The notes: a model not told the origin generated them from the sequence alone. Shown: positions 36,921 through 45,692, counted from the stretch's first letter. The stretch: 64,000 nucleotides of DNA from Kitasatospora gansuensis (GCF_014203705.1 NZ_JACHJR010000001.1:5084001-5148000); one strand, 5' to 3'. Numbers and translations are program-made.

Positions 36921-38396
36921 ATGGCGACGGTGCCCAGTGTCTCGAACTCGATCACGGTGCGGCTGGAGGTCCCGGCCACCGGAAACGCGGTGAGCTCGAT
37001 CACCACCGCGGTCGAGTCCTCCGGCGGTTCGGTCACCGGTCTCGACGTCACCGCCTCGGGCCTGGAGGCGCTCCGGATCGACGTGACGGTGGCCGCCTCC
37101 TCGGTGGCGCACGGCGAGGAGATCGTCGAGAAGCTGCGCGCGATCGACGGCGTGGCGATCGGCAAGGTCTCGGACCGTACCTTCCTGATGCACCTCGGCG
37201 GCAAGATCGAGATGTCCTCCAAGCTGCCGATCCGCAACCGTGACGACCTCTCGATGATCTACACCCCCGGTGTGGCCCGGGTTTGCATGGCGATCGCCGA
37301 GAACCCCGAGGACGCCCGCCGCCTGACCATCAAGCGCAACAGCGTCGCGGTGGTCACCGACGGCTCCGCCGTGCTGGGTCTGGGCAACATCGGCCCGATG
37401 GCCGCGCTGCCGGTGATGGAGGGCAAGGCCGCGCTGTTCAAGCGGTTCGCCAACATCGACGCCTGGCCGATCTGCCTGGACACCCAGGACGCCGACGAGA
37501 TCGTCGCGATCGTGAAGGCGATCGCCCCCGGCTTCGCGGGCATCAACCTGGAGGACATCTCCGCGCCGCGCTGCTTCGAGATCGAGGCCCGGCTGCGCGA
37601 GGCGCTGGACATCCCGGTCTTCCACGACGACCAGCACGGCACCGCGATCGTGGTGCTGGCCGCGCTGACCAACGCGCTGCGGGTGGTCGGCAAGGAGATC
37701 TCCGAGATCCGGGTGGTGATGTCGGGCGCCGGCGCCGCCGGTACCGCGATCCTCAAGCTGCTGCTGGCGGCCGGTGTCGAGCACGCCACCGTGGCGGACG
37801 TCCGCGGCGTGGTGCACAGCGGCCGGGACGACCTGAACGACTCGCTGCGCTGGATCGCCGAGCACACCAACCGCTCGGGCCGTACCGGCACGCTCAAGGA
37901 GGCGGTGGCCGACGCCGACGTCTTCATCGGCGTCTCGGCCCCGAACCTGCTGGACGGCGACGACCTGGCCACCATGGCCGAGAACTCGATCGTCTTCGCG
38001 CTGGCCAACCCGGACCCGGAGGTCGACCCGGCGGTGGCCCGGCAGACCGCCGCCGTGGTGGCCACCGGCCGCAGCGACTTCCCGAACCAGATCAACAACG
38101 TGCTGGTCTTCCCCGGCGTGTTCCGCGGCCTGCTGGACGCGCAGAGCCACACCGTCAACACCGAGATGATGATCGCCGCAGCCCGGGCGCTGGCCACCAC
38201 GGTCGCCGACGACCAGCTGAACGCCAACTACATCATCCCCAGCGTCTTCCACCCCGACGTGGCCAAGACCGTGGCAGCGGCCGTCCGGGAGGCCGCCCTG
38301 GCGGCCCGTGGCGGCGCGGAGCCCGCCCCGTCGAAGCCCACCCCGGGCATCGTCGGCACGCTCGACACCGCGGCTTTCCCGGCCGTTCGGCTGTAG
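36921..38396 (+). CDS. NAD-dependent malic enzyme with N-terminal ACT domain
   Basis: A 491-residue malate oxidoreductase (decarboxylating) giving pyruvate, CO2 and NADH. An ACT-like regulatory domain (residues about 8-85) precedes the malic domain: YTPGVARVCMAIA carries the catalytic region, HDDQHGTAIVVLAAL the metal and substrate contacts, and VVMSGAGAAGTAILKLLL the NAD-binding loop. NPDPEVDP follows in the C-terminal part. The ATG has GGAAGAAGGACG upstream. Corresponds by order to the S. coelicolor NAD malic enzyme just upstream of hup. Supplies pyruvate/acetyl-CoA and reductant on organic acids. Confidence 0.93.
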   Translation: MATVPSVSNSITVRLEVPATGNAVSSITTAVESSGGSVTGLDVTASGLEALRIDVTVAASSVAHGEEIVEKLRAIDGVAIGKVSDRTFLMHLGGKIEMSSKLPIRNRDDLSMIYTPGVARVCMAIAENPEDARRLTIKRNSVAVVTDGSAVLGLGNIGPMAALPVMEGKAALFKRFANIDAWPICLDTQDADEIVAIVKAIAPGFAGINLEDISAPRCFEIEARLREALDIPVFHDDQHGTAIVVLAALTNALRVVGKEISEIRVVMSGAGAAGTAILKLLLAAGVEHATVADVRGVVHSGRDDLNDSLRWIAEHTNRSGRTGTLKEAVADADVFIGVSAPNLLDGDDLATMAENSIVFALANPDPEVDPAVARQTAAVVATGRSDFPNQINNVLVFPGVFRGLLDAQSHTVNTEMMIAAARALATTVADDQLNANYIIPSVFHPDVAKTVAAAVREAALAARGGAEPAPSKPTPGIVGTLDTAAFPAVRL

Positions 38397-38910
38397 GTCG
38401 CACGCCTGCTCGGGGACGGCCCGGGACTCGGGCAAATGCCCGGTCGGCGGCCTTACCCATCCACACATGCCCCGAACCCTTGCGACACAAGGGGAAGGGG
38501 CGTGTTTGGGCTTGTCGGTGCCAGGGCGTACGGTAGCCCTGCACGGGGCAGGCGTGTCCGACAAGTACGGAACGTCCCCCTGGGCTCTCGGCGTGTCCTC
38601 CGGACCGTCGCCCGATCCGGTCCGCCGGAGCCGACGGAGCGTCACAACTCCGGTGGGCGGGCGCTGTTCGGGTCAACCGCGCCGGGGTCCGATTGGCTTT
38701 CTCAGTGCCGGTCGGGGCAGGATTCGTACCCAGGCAGTGCGGTTTGAGGCGCTTCGGGGTGCAAGCCCGACCCCTGACCAACCCTCGCCTGAATGAGCAC
38801 AGTGTGCGGACCAGCGGCCCGTCCGGTCATCCTCCAGAACATGGGGGCCCCGGGAGGGACGACCGATGGGCCCCCGCACACCGCAACGCGAACAGACCAC
38901 AGGAGTACAC
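38397..38910. other. Long leader/promoter region of hup
   Basis: A 514-bp gap without a supported gene. Possible promoter parts are TTGTCG near 38513 and TACGGT near 38529, but the spacing is too short. A GGGGGCCC/GGGCCCCC 8-bp stem with a 21-nt loop lies just upstream of the HU gene (about 38843-38879) and could influence translation. I considered tRNA and riboswitch folds around 38690-38790 and found none. Confidence 0.4.
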
Positions 38911-39192
38911 ATGAACCGCAGTGAGCTGGTGGCCGCTCTGTCGGAGCGCGCCGAGGTGACCCGCAAGGACGCCGACGCTGTTCTGGCCGCCTTCGCCGAG
39001 GTTGTCGGCGAGGTCGTCGCCAAGGGCGACGAGAAGGTCACCATTCCCGGCTTCCTGACCTTCGAGCGCACCCACCGTGCCGCTCGTACGGCCCGTAACC
39101 CGCAGACCGGCGACCCGATCCAGATCCCGGCCGGTTTCAGCGCCAAGGTCAGTGCCGGTTCGAAGCTGAAGGAAGCCGCCAAGGGTAAGTAA
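38911..39192 (+). CDS. hupA: DNA-binding protein HU
   Basis: A 93-residue nucleoid protein of the short actinobacterial HU type (no Lys/Ala-rich tail). The sequence MNRSELVAALSERAEVTRKD opens the helical dimer core, and the arm KDxx...RTARNPQTGDPIQIPAG bears the conserved proline-tipped DNA-binding ribbon. It bends and compacts DNA. The ATG at 38911 follows ACAGGAGTACAC. Convergent with murA; the two share a long hairpin terminator. Confidence 0.95.
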   Translation: MNRSELVAALSERAEVTRKDADAVLAAFAEVVGEVVAKGDEKVTIPGFLTFERTHRAARTARNPQTGDPIQIPAGFSAKVSAGSKLKEAAKGK

Positions 39193-39207
39193 CCCCGAAG
39201 CAGCTGT

Positions 39208-39255
39208 AGACGACCGTGGCCGGTCTCCCTGAGGGGAGACCGGCCACGGTCGTCT
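39208..39255. terminator. Bidirectional terminator between hup and murA
   Basis: A 22-bp perfect stem (39208-39229 with 39234-39255) and a 4-nt TGAG loop fill most of the 74 bp between the convergent stops. With almost no loop and no T-tract it serves both strands. Confidence 0.9.
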
Positions 39256-39266
39256 GTACGTGCGGA

Positions 39267-40607
39267 TCAGGCGGGGACGAGCTCCTCGTTGGGCAGCTCG
39301 ACCTGGGCGCCGAGGTCGCGGAGCTTCTCCATGAAGTTCTCGTAGCCCCGGTTGATCAGGTCGATGCCGTGCACGGTCGAGGTGCCCTCGGCCGCCAGCG
39401 CCGCGATCAGGTACGAGAACCCGCCGCGCAGGTCGGGGATGACCAGCTCGCCGCCGATCAGCTTGGACGGGCCCGAGACCACCGCGGAGTGCTGGAAGTT
39501 GCGGGCGCCGAACCGGCAGGGGGTGCCGCCCAGGCACTCGCTGTAGAGCTGGATGTGCGCGCCCATCTGGTTCAGCGCGCCGGTGAAGCCGAGCCGGGAC
39601 TCGTACACCGTCTCGTGCACGATCGAGAGGCCGTCGGCCTGGGTCAGCGCGACCACCAGCGGCTGCTGCCAGTCGGTCTGGAAGCCGGGGTGCACGTCGG
39701 TCTCCAGGGCGATCGCCTTGAGCTCGCCGCCCGGGTGCCAGAACCGGATGCCCTCGTCGTCGATCTCGAAGGCGCCGCCGACCTTCCGGAAGGTGTTCAG
39801 GAAGGTCATCATCGGGATCTGGTCGGCGCCGCGGACGTAGATGTCGCCCTTGGTGGCCAGTGCCGCGCAGGCCCAGGAGGCCGCCTCGAGGCGGTCCGGC
39901 AGGGCGCGGTGGTTGTAGCCGGAGAGCTCGTCCACGCCGGTGATCAGGATGGTCCGGTCGGTGCCCAGCGAGATGATCGCGCCCATCTTCTGCAGCACGC
40001 AGATCAGGTCGACGATCTCCGGCTCGACGGCCGCGTTCCGCAGCTCGGTGACGCCCTCGGCGAGCACCGCGGTGAGCAGCACCTGCTCGGTCGCGCCGAC
40101 CGACGGGTACGGCAGCTCGATCTTGGTGCCCTGCAGCCGCTGGGCCGCCACCAGGTAGGTGCCCTGCGGGTGCTTCTCGATGGTCGCGCCGAACTGGCGG
40201 AGCACCTCGAAGTGGAAGTCCACCGGCCGGCCGCCGATGTCGCAGCCGCCCAGGCCCGGGATGAAGGCGTGGCCGAGGCGGTGCAGCAGCGGGCCGCAGA
40301 ACAGGATCGGGATCCGCGAGGAGCCCGCGTGCGCGTCGATGTCGGCGACGTTGGCGCTCTCCACGTGCGAGGGGTCGAGGATCAGCTCGCCCTCCTCGTC
40401 ACCGGTGCGCACCGTCACACCGTGCAGCTGCAGCAGCCCGCGGACCACCTTGACGTCACGGATGTCCGGGACGTTGCGCAGTCTGCTGGGGCCCGTGCCG
40501 AGCAGGGCGGCGACCATGGCCTTGGGGACCAGGTTCTTCGCACCACGGACGCGGATCTCGCCTTCGAGCGGGTTTCCGCCGTGGACCAGCAGTACGTCGT
40601 CGGTCAT
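39267..40607 (-). CDS. murA: UDP-N-acetylglucosamine 1-carboxyvinyltransferase
   Basis: A 446-residue enolpyruvyl transferase for the first committed step of peptidoglycan synthesis, adding phosphoenolpyruvate to UDP-GlcNAc. EPSP-synthase-like two-domain fold; GEIRVRGAKNLVPKAMVAAL is the N-terminal signature and the active-site loop GLGGCDIGGRPVDFH has Cys122, the residue fosfomycin alkylates in MurA. The second signature is DRLEAASWACAALATKGDI. The ATG at 40607 (MTDDVLLVHGG) matches relatives; an ATG at 40631 would add MASRIART. Two near-identical palindromes lie 63-98 bp upstream. Convergent with hup. Confidence 0.93.
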   Translation of the reverse strand: MTDDVLLVHGGNPLEGEIRVRGAKNLVPKAMVAALLGTGPSRLRNVPDIRDVKVVRGLLQLHGVTVRTGDEEGELILDPSHVESANVADIDAHAGSSRIPILFCGPLLHRLGHAFIPGLGGCDIGGRPVDFHFEVLRQFGATIEKHPQGTYLVAAQRLQGTKIELPYPSVGATEQVLLTAVLAEGVTELRNAAVEPEIVDLICVLQKMGAIISLGTDRTILITGVDELSGYNHRALPDRLEAASWACAALATKGDIYVRGADQIPMMTFLNTFRKVGGAFEIDDEGIRFWHPGGELKAIALETDVHPGFQTDWQQPLVVALTQADGLSIVHETVYESRLGFTGALNQMGAHIQLYSECLGGTPCRFGARNFQHSAVVSGPSKLIGGELVIPDLRGGFSYLIAALAAEGTSTVHGIDLINRGYENFMEKLRDLGAQVELPNEELVPA

Positions 40608-40669
40608 CGTTCTCGCAATCCGGGAGGCCATAGGGGGGTGAGTCGGCTGCGGAGCAGGGCAGACGCAAG

Positions 40670-40705
40670 TGGAAGGATCTTCCACCGGAGTAGAAGGCCC
40701 TTCCA
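40670..40705. promoter_or_regulatory. Tandem palindromic operator pair in the murA-algH intergenic region
   Basis: TGGAAG-GAT-CTTCCA at 40670-40684 and TAGAAG-GCC-CTTCCA at 40691-40705. Each is a 6-3-6 palindrome (the second has one mismatch), and their centres are 21 bp apart, two helical turns. They lie 63-98 bp before murA (minus) and about 175 bp before the algH start. A TATAG at about 40711 may be part of the murA promoter on the minus strand. Confidence 0.6.
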
Positions 40706-40878
40706 CCACCTATAGATGGTAAGGGGCGGACGATTGGTTCCCTTGCGCCCTATTGGTGATCATGCTCTCCCGGTGGTCGACACGGCGGGCCGGTACGTCC
40801 GTTCGGGTGGTGCCGGACCCGGCACGGCTTTCGTGTTGGACCTCCCGGGCCGGGGCGGACTGCGGGATCATGTGAGGC

Positions 40879-41448
40879 ATGACCCCGGCCTCCTCGTACA
40901 CCGGCCGACTCCTGGTCGCCACGCCGATGCTCACCGACCCGAACTTCGCCCGCTCCGTGGTCCTGCTGCTGGACCACGACGAGCAGGGCGCGCTCGGCGT
41001 GGTGCTCAACCACCCGACCCCGATCGAGGTGGCGGCGGTGCTGGACGGCTGGTCAGAGCTGGCCGGCCGCCCGGCCGTGCTGTTCCAGGGCGGCCCGGTC
41101 GGCCTGGACTCGGCGCTCGCGGTCGCCGTGGTCCCGGGTGAGCCCGGTCACGCCGAGCCGCTCGGCTGGCGGCGGCTGCACGGCGCGATCGGGCTGGTCG
41201 ACCTGGAGGCCCCGCCCGAGCTGCTGGCCGGGGAACTGGGCGGGCTGCGGGTCTTCGCCGGGTACGCGGGCTGGTCGCCCGGCCAGCTGGAGGCCGAACT
41301 GGCCGAGGGCGCCTGGTACCTGGTGGACTGTGAGCCAGGTGACATTTTCTGCCCGGACCCGGAACGGCTCTGGCGCGCGGTACTGCGGCGCCAGCGCGGC
41401 CCGCTCGCGGTGCTGGCGACGTACCCGGACGACCCGACGCTGAACTGA
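40879..41448 (+). CDS. YqgE/AlgH family protein (UPF0301)
   Basis: A 189-residue single-domain alpha/beta protein. Family marks: GRLLVATPMLTDPNFARSVV at the N-terminus, LGVVLNHPT, and the FAGYAGWSPGQLEAEL loop, then DIFCPDP. No enzyme activity is established for the family; in pseudomonads AlgH affects alginate expression. Order murA-algH-DUF3039 matches the S. coelicolor region by recall. The ATG at 40879 has TGTGAGGC upstream. Confidence 0.93.
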   Translation: MTPASSYTGRLLVATPMLTDPNFARSVVLLLDHDEQGALGVVLNHPTPIEVAAVLDGWSELAGRPAVLFQGGPVGLDSALAVAVVPGEPGHAEPLGWRRLHGAIGLVDLEAPPELLAGELGGLRVFAGYAGWSPGQLEAELAEGAWYLVDCEPGDIFCPDPERLWRAVLRRQRGPLAVLATYPDDPTLN

Positions 41449-41492
41449 GGCAGGCTCCCGCACGGGCCCCGGGCCCCATAGACTTGGCCCCT

Positions 41493-41771
41493 ATGAGCAC
41501 TCTTGAGCCCGAGCGCGGTCTCGGTACCGGCACCCTGGTCGAGCCCGTCCCCCAGGTGTCCAACGGCGACGGCGACCACGAGCGCTTCGCGCACTATGTC
41601 CAGAAGGACAAGATCATGGAGAGCGCGCTCTCCGGCTCCCCGGTGGTCGCGCTCTGCGGCAAGGTCTGGGTTCCCGGGCGCGACCCGAAGAAGTACCCGG
41701 TCTGCCCGATGTGCAAGGAGATCTTCGAGGGCATCGGCAAGCCGCAGGGCGGGGATGACGACAAGAAGTAG
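41493..41771 (+). CDS. DUF3039 domain-containing protein
   Basis: A 92-residue actinobacterial protein of unknown role. The conserved core FAHYVQKDKIMESALSGSPV is followed by a likely zinc site made by C (ALCGKVWVPGRD) and CPMC, then KEIFEGI. The ATG at 41493 is preferred over an upstream start because the core homology sits 30 residues in, as in relatives. It follows algH by 44 nt and may share its transcript. Confidence 0.85.
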   Translation: MSTLEPERGLGTGTLVEPVPQVSNGDGDHERFAHYVQKDKIMESALSGSPVVALCGKVWVPGRDPKKYPVCPMCKEIFEGIGKPQGGDDDKK

Positions 41772-41822
41772 GCAGGACGATTGGTCTATGCCACTGGTGG
41801 TCCGGCGGGGCAGGATGAGGTC

Positions 41823-43424
41823 ATGGATCTCATTCCGGCCCCGCTGAGTGTCACCCGTCCCGAGACCGGCGAGTACGTGCTGGACACCGGCACGACGCTG
41901 ACCGCCGAACCCGGCCTGGAGGGCGTCGAGTCCTGGCTCCGCGCCACTCTCAACGCCGCCACCGGCCTCCCGCTGCGCCCCGGCGCGGGCGGTGTCGAGC
42001 TGCGGCTCGACGAGTCGCTCGCCCCGGAGGCGTACCGGCTCTCGGTCGGCCCCGGCGGCGCCCGGCTGGCGGCGGGCGCCGCGGCCGGCGCCTTCCTCGG
42101 CGCCCAGACCCTCCGTCAGCTGCTCGGCCCCGACGCCTACCGCCGGGCCCCGCTGCGCCGCACCGGCTGGGCGCTGCCGTACACCGAGATCGAGGACGCG
42201 CCCCGGTTCGGCTGGCGTGGGGTGCTGCTGGACGTCTCCCGGCACTTCCTGCCCAAGGCGGACGTGCTGCGCTTCCTGGACCTGATGGCCGCGCACAAGC
42301 TCAACGTGCTGCACCTGCACCTGACGGACGATCAGGGCTGGCGGATCGAGATCAAGCGCTACCCGAGGCTCACCGAGGTGGCCTCCTGGCGGGATCGTTC
42401 GATGGTCGGCTTCCGGGCCGCCGAGCGCCGCAACGACGAGCCGCACGGCGGCTTCTACACCCAGGACGACCTGCGCGAGATCGTCGCGTACGCGGACGCC
42501 CGGCACATCACCGTGGTCCCGGAGATCGACCTGCCGGGCCACTCGCAGGCCGCCATCTCGGCCTACCCCGAACTCGGCAACACCGATGTGGTGGACACCG
42601 CCGGGCTGTCGGTCTGGACGGACTGGGGGATCAGCGAGAACGTGCTGAACGTCTCCGAGCAGACCCTGCGGTTCTTCGAGGGGGTGCTCGAGGAGGTGCT
42701 GGAGATCTTCCCCTCGCAGTTCGTGCACCTCGGCGGCGACGAGTGCCGCAAGGAGCAGTGGAAGCTCAGCCAGGCCGCGCAGAACCGGATCAAGGAGCTC
42801 GGGGTGGCCGACGAGGACGGGCTGCAGAGCTGGTTCATCGGCCACTTCGACAGCTGGCTGGCCGACCGCGGGCGGCGGCTGATCGGCTGGGACGAGATCC
42901 TGGAGGGCGGTCTGGCGCCCGGCGCCGCGGTCTCCTCCTGGCGCGGCTACGAGGGCGGGGTGGCGGCCGCGAAGGCGGGCCACGACGTGGTGATGTGCCC
43001 CGAGCAGCACGTCTACCTGGACCACCGGCAGGCGGCCGGGGAGGACGAGCCGATCCCGGTCGGGTTCGTCCGCACCCTGGAGGACGTCTACCGGTTCGAG
43101 CCGATCCCGGCCGAGCTCGACGCGACTGCGGCCGCCCGGGTGATCGGGACCCAGGCGAACCTGTGGACCGAGTTCATGAACGACGCCCGGGACGTCGACT
43201 ACCGGGCCTTCCCCCGGCTGGCCGCGTTCGCCGAGGTGGCCTGGTCGGACCTGCCGCGCGAGCCCGCCGCCCGCGACTGGGCGGACTTCGAGCGCCGGAT
43301 GGCCACCCACTACGCCCGGCTCGACGCGCTCGGCGTGGAGTACCGCCCGGCCGCCGGGCCGCACCCGTGGCAGCGCCGCCCCGGGGTACTCGGTCGTCCG
43401 TCGGAGGGCCCCGGGAACTCATAG
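41823..43424 (+). CDS. Beta-N-acetylhexosaminidase, GH20
   Basis: A 533-residue glycoside hydrolase. The N-terminal zincin-like GH20b domain (about 1-130) precedes a (beta/alpha)8 barrel starting at FGWRGVLLDVSRHFLPK. The catalytic Asp-Glu pair is in QFVHLGGDECRKEQW (about residues 299-313), where the acetamido group assists hydrolysis. LHLHLTDDQGWRIEIKRYP is the other family signature. I see no signal peptide, so it may act in the cytoplasm on N-acetylglucosamine oligomers from chitin or cell wall recycling. ATG at 41823. A 160-bp palindromic element starts within its stop codon, before the terminator. Confidence 0.92.
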   Translation: MDLIPAPLSVTRPETGEYVLDTGTTLTAEPGLEGVESWLRATLNAATGLPLRPGAGGVELRLDESLAPEAYRLSVGPGGARLAAGAAAGAFLGAQTLRQLLGPDAYRRAPLRRTGWALPYTEIEDAPRFGWRGVLLDVSRHFLPKADVLRFLDLMAAHKLNVLHLHLTDDQGWRIEIKRYPRLTEVASWRDRSMVGFRAAERRNDEPHGGFYTQDDLREIVAYADARHITVVPEIDLPGHSQAAISAYPELGNTDVVDTAGLSVWTDWGISENVLNVSEQTLRFFEGVLEEVLEIFPSQFVHLGGDECRKEQWKLSQAAQNRIKELGVADEDGLQSWFIGHFDSWLADRGRRLIGWDEILEGGLAPGAAVSSWRGYEGGVAAAKAGHDVVMCPEQHVYLDHRQAAGEDEPIPVGFVRTLEDVYRFEPIPAELDATAAARVIGTQANLWTEFMNDARDVDYRAFPRLAAFAEVAWSDLPREPAARDWADFERRMATHYARLDALGVEYRPAAGPHPWQRRPGVLGRPSEGPGNS

Positions 43425-43582
43425 AGGTTCCGCCGGTGGGGGGCCGGCGTCGCGACGCCCGGGCTCTCGCCTGGACGGCTTCTCCTCGGTCGCCGATGCT
43501 CCGCATGGACTCCCTCGTCGGCACCGCCCAGACTCGGCCCGGACGCCGCTCCTTCATCCGGCCCCCCACCGGCGGAACCTCT
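43423..43582. repeat. 160-bp element with 25-bp perfect inverted ends
   Basis: Left arm 43423-43447 starts AGAGGTTCCGCCGGTGGGGG and the right arm 43558-43582 is its exact complement. The 110-bp interior is GC-rich. The left arm begins on the last two bases of the hexosaminidase stop codon, and the gene's own hairpin terminator lies just past the right arm, so the element appears wedged between them. It looks like a non-autonomous miniature element or a repeated palindromic unit; I see no second copy here. Confidence 0.75.
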
Positions 43583-43613
43583 GAACCCGGCTCGTACGTC
43601 AACAACAGGTGAA

Positions 43614-43642
43614 GATCCGATCCGGTCCGACCGGATCGGATC
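43614..43642 (+). terminator. Terminator downstream of the hexosaminidase gene
   Basis: A perfect 13-bp stem GATCCGATCCGGT/ACCGGATCGGATC with a 3-nt loop. Confidence 0.8.
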
Positions 43643-43722
43643 GTTCGCTGCCTGGATTCGTCCGGGATTCTCCCCGCCTGTCCGTCCCCCGGGAAATGAT
43701 CACCAGGCTTTGTGTGCCAGAG

Positions 43723-43753
43723 TTGCCCAACCCGCCCCGATCGCCCGTACCCT
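43723..43753 (+). promoter_or_regulatory. Possible promoter of the molybdenum hydroxylase operon
   Basis: TTGCCC (43723-43728) and TACCCT (43748-43753), 19-nt spacer, about 48 nt before the chosen start. The rest of 43643-43800 shows nothing else. Confidence 0.4.
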
Positions 43754-43800
43754 ACGGGCCAGGCCGCACCGCCGGGAGACGGCGGGCAGTTGATGAGCAA

Positions 43801-44703
43801 GTGGAGCACGGTGGATTCCTGGTGAACCGGACGATCATGCTGCCGGCCTCGCTCGACGAGGCCGTCGAGGCGCTCGCCGCCACTCCCGGCGCGGTGCCGG
43901 TGGCCGGCGCCACCGACCTGATGGAAGCGGTCAACGCGGGCCGGCTCCGTCCGGCCGCGCTGATCGGCCTCGGCCGGATCACCGAACTGCGCGGCTGGCG
44001 CTACGAGGACGGCGGCACCGCCGTCCTCGGCGCCGGGCTGACCCACGCCCGGATGGACCGGCCCGACTTCGCCGCGCTGATCCCCGCGCTGGCCGACGCG
44101 GCCAGGACCGCCGGGCCGCCGCAGATCCGCAACGTCGGCACGCTGGGCGGCAACATCGCCACCGCGGCCCCGGCCGGGGACACCCTGCCGGTGCTCGCCG
44201 CGCTGGAGGCCACCGTCACGCTGGCCCGGGCCGGCGGCACCCGCGAGGTGCCGGTCAGTCACCTGCTGACCGGCCTGGACCCGGTCCGCCCGGGTGAACT
44301 GCTCACCTGGGTAAGGGTCCCGCTGCTGCACGCCCCGCAGGTCTTCCTGAAGGCCACCGGCCGCAGTGGCCCGTCCCGCGCCACCGCCTCGGTCGCCCTG
44401 GTGCTCGACCCGGCCCGGCGGGCCGTCCGGTGCGCCGTCGGCGCCGTTGCCCCCGTACCGCTGCGCCCGCTGGAGGCCGAGTCCTGGGTGGCCGGCTGCA
44501 TCGACTGGGACGCCCGCGGCGACCAGGCCGCCAGCGCCATCGACCCGGCCGCGGCCGCCGCGTTCGGCGAGTACGTGGCCGCCGCCTGCGTGCCCGACGG
44601 CATGACGGAGAGCGGCCCCGGGGGGGCGCACGCGGCCGCGCTGAGGCTGCGGCGTACGGTATCCGTGCTGGCCCGCCGGGCACTGGGAAGGGCGCTGAAG
44701 TGA
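43801..44703 (+). CDS. Molybdenum hydroxylase FAD-binding subunit (xanthine dehydrogenase family)
   Basis: About 300 residues of the CO-dehydrogenase flavoprotein/XDH FAD type. The FAD-binding signatures are VPVAGATDLMEAVNAGRL (PP-loop) and QIRNVGTLGGNIATAAPAGDTLP. The C-terminal domain has RATASVALVLDPARRAV. The start is uncertain: GTG at 43801 or GTG at 43822 both precede the conserved NRTIMLPASLDEAVEAL; an earlier ATG would give 64 low-quality residues. The next gene starts in its stop codon (GTGA). It passes electrons from the iron-sulfur subunit to NAD or another acceptor. Confidence 0.87.
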   Translation: MEHGGFLVNRTIMLPASLDEAVEALAATPGAVPVAGATDLMEAVNAGRLRPAALIGLGRITELRGWRYEDGGTAVLGAGLTHARMDRPDFAALIPALADAARTAGPPQIRNVGTLGGNIATAAPAGDTLPVLAALEATVTLARAGGTREVPVSHLLTGLDPVRPGELLTWVRVPLLHAPQVFLKATGRSGPSRATASVALVLDPARRAVRCAVGAVAPVPLRPLEAESWVAGCIDWDARGDQAASAIDPAAAAAFGEYVAAACVPDGMTESGPGGAHAAALRLRRTVSVLARRALGRALK

Positions 44704-45692
44704 CGGACGACCTCATGGGCGCCGACGTGCGTCCGACCGCCTCGTACACGCTGCGGGTCAACGGCTTCGAACGGCCGGTCAGCGACGCGTGGATCGGCGA
44801 GAGCCTGCTCTACGTGCTGCGCGAGCGGCTCGGCCTGGCCGGCGCCAAGGACGGCTGCGAGCAGGGCGAGTGCGGGGCCTGCTCGGTGCAGGTGGACGGC
44901 CAGTTGGTGGCCGGCTGCCTGGTGCCCGCCGCGCTCGCCTCGGACAGCGAGATCGCCACCGTCGAGGGCCTGTCGGCCGGCGGCGCGGCCAGTGACGTGC
45001 AGCAGGCGCTCGCCGACTCCGGTGCCGTGCAGTGCGGTTACTGCACCCCCGGGATGGCGATGGCCGTCCACGACCTGCTCCAGCGCAACCACCGGCCCAG
45101 CGAGGTGGAGGCCAGGCAGGCGCTCTGCGGCAACCTCTGCCGCTGCACCGGCTACCAGGGCGTGCTGGCCGCCGTGCAGGCCGTCGCCGAGGCGCGCGGG
45201 GTGGTCGAGGAGGAGCCCGCCGCCGAGCCGGCCGCCGCCGCCCCGTCGGTCCCGCTGGTCCCGCAGGTCCCGGCGCAGGCCACCCAGTCCGCGGCCGACC
45301 TGCCGCTGGCCGGGGAGCACCCGCTGTACGCCGACTCCGAGGTCTGGGTCGAGGCCGAACCGCAGCCGGCCGTCCGCGAGTACGCCGCCACCACCCACCA
45401 GACCGGCGTCTACGAACCCGAGTACCCCGCCCCGTACTACGATCCGCCGCCGTACGACCCGGGCTTCGAGGCCCCGTACGAAGCCGGCCGGCACGAGGCC
45501 ACCCCGGCCCACGGCACCGCCGCGGACGGCCCGGTCGGGACCCCCGCGCACGGCACGCCGTACTACCCGACGCCCGCGCACGGCACGCCCTTCGACGGTC
45601 CGGTGTACGGCGGGGCCGCCGACCAGCAGCCGGTCTACGACGGCAACACCCCGCCCCACGGCATCCGGCTCCCCGAGGACGATCGCGCATGA
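44700..45692 (+). CDS. Molybdenum hydroxylase [2Fe-2S] subunit with Pro/Tyr-rich tail
   Basis: 330 residues. The first 165 are a complete XDH-family iron-sulfur subunit: a plant-type ferredoxin cluster site DGCEQGECGACSVQVDGQLV(AGC) and a helical cluster site VQCGYCTPGM with CGNLCRCTGY. The remaining 165 residues are extra: low-complexity, rich in Pro, Tyr, Glu and Ala, with three PAHGT units (near residues 276-300). Typical family members end near residue 170-200. Starts at GTG 44700 inside the upstream stop and overlaps the next gene by ATGA, so all three subunits are coupled. The tail may bind a partner or be a linker; its function is unknown. Confidence 0.9.
   Translation: MTDDLMGADVRPTASYTLRVNGFERPVSDAWIGESLLYVLRERLGLAGAKDGCEQGECGACSVQVDGQLVAGCLVPAALASDSEIATVEGLSAGGAASDVQQALADSGAVQCGYCTPGMAMAVHDLLQRNHRPSEVEARQALCGNLCRCTGYQGVLAAVQAVAEARGVVEEEPAAEPAAAAPSVPLVPQVPAQATQSAADLPLAGEHPLYADSEVWVEAEPQPAVREYAATTHQTGVYEPEYPAPYYDPPPYDPGFEAPYEAGRHEATPAHGTAADGPVGTPAHGTPYYPTPAHGTPFDGPVYGGAADQQPVYDGNTPPHGIRLPEDDRA

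Noticed and set aside
38690-38800. tRNA-like or riboswitch fold in the hup leader
   Set aside because: GATTCG and GGGTGCAAGCCC words suggested a T-arm, but no acceptor or anticodon arm can be paired.
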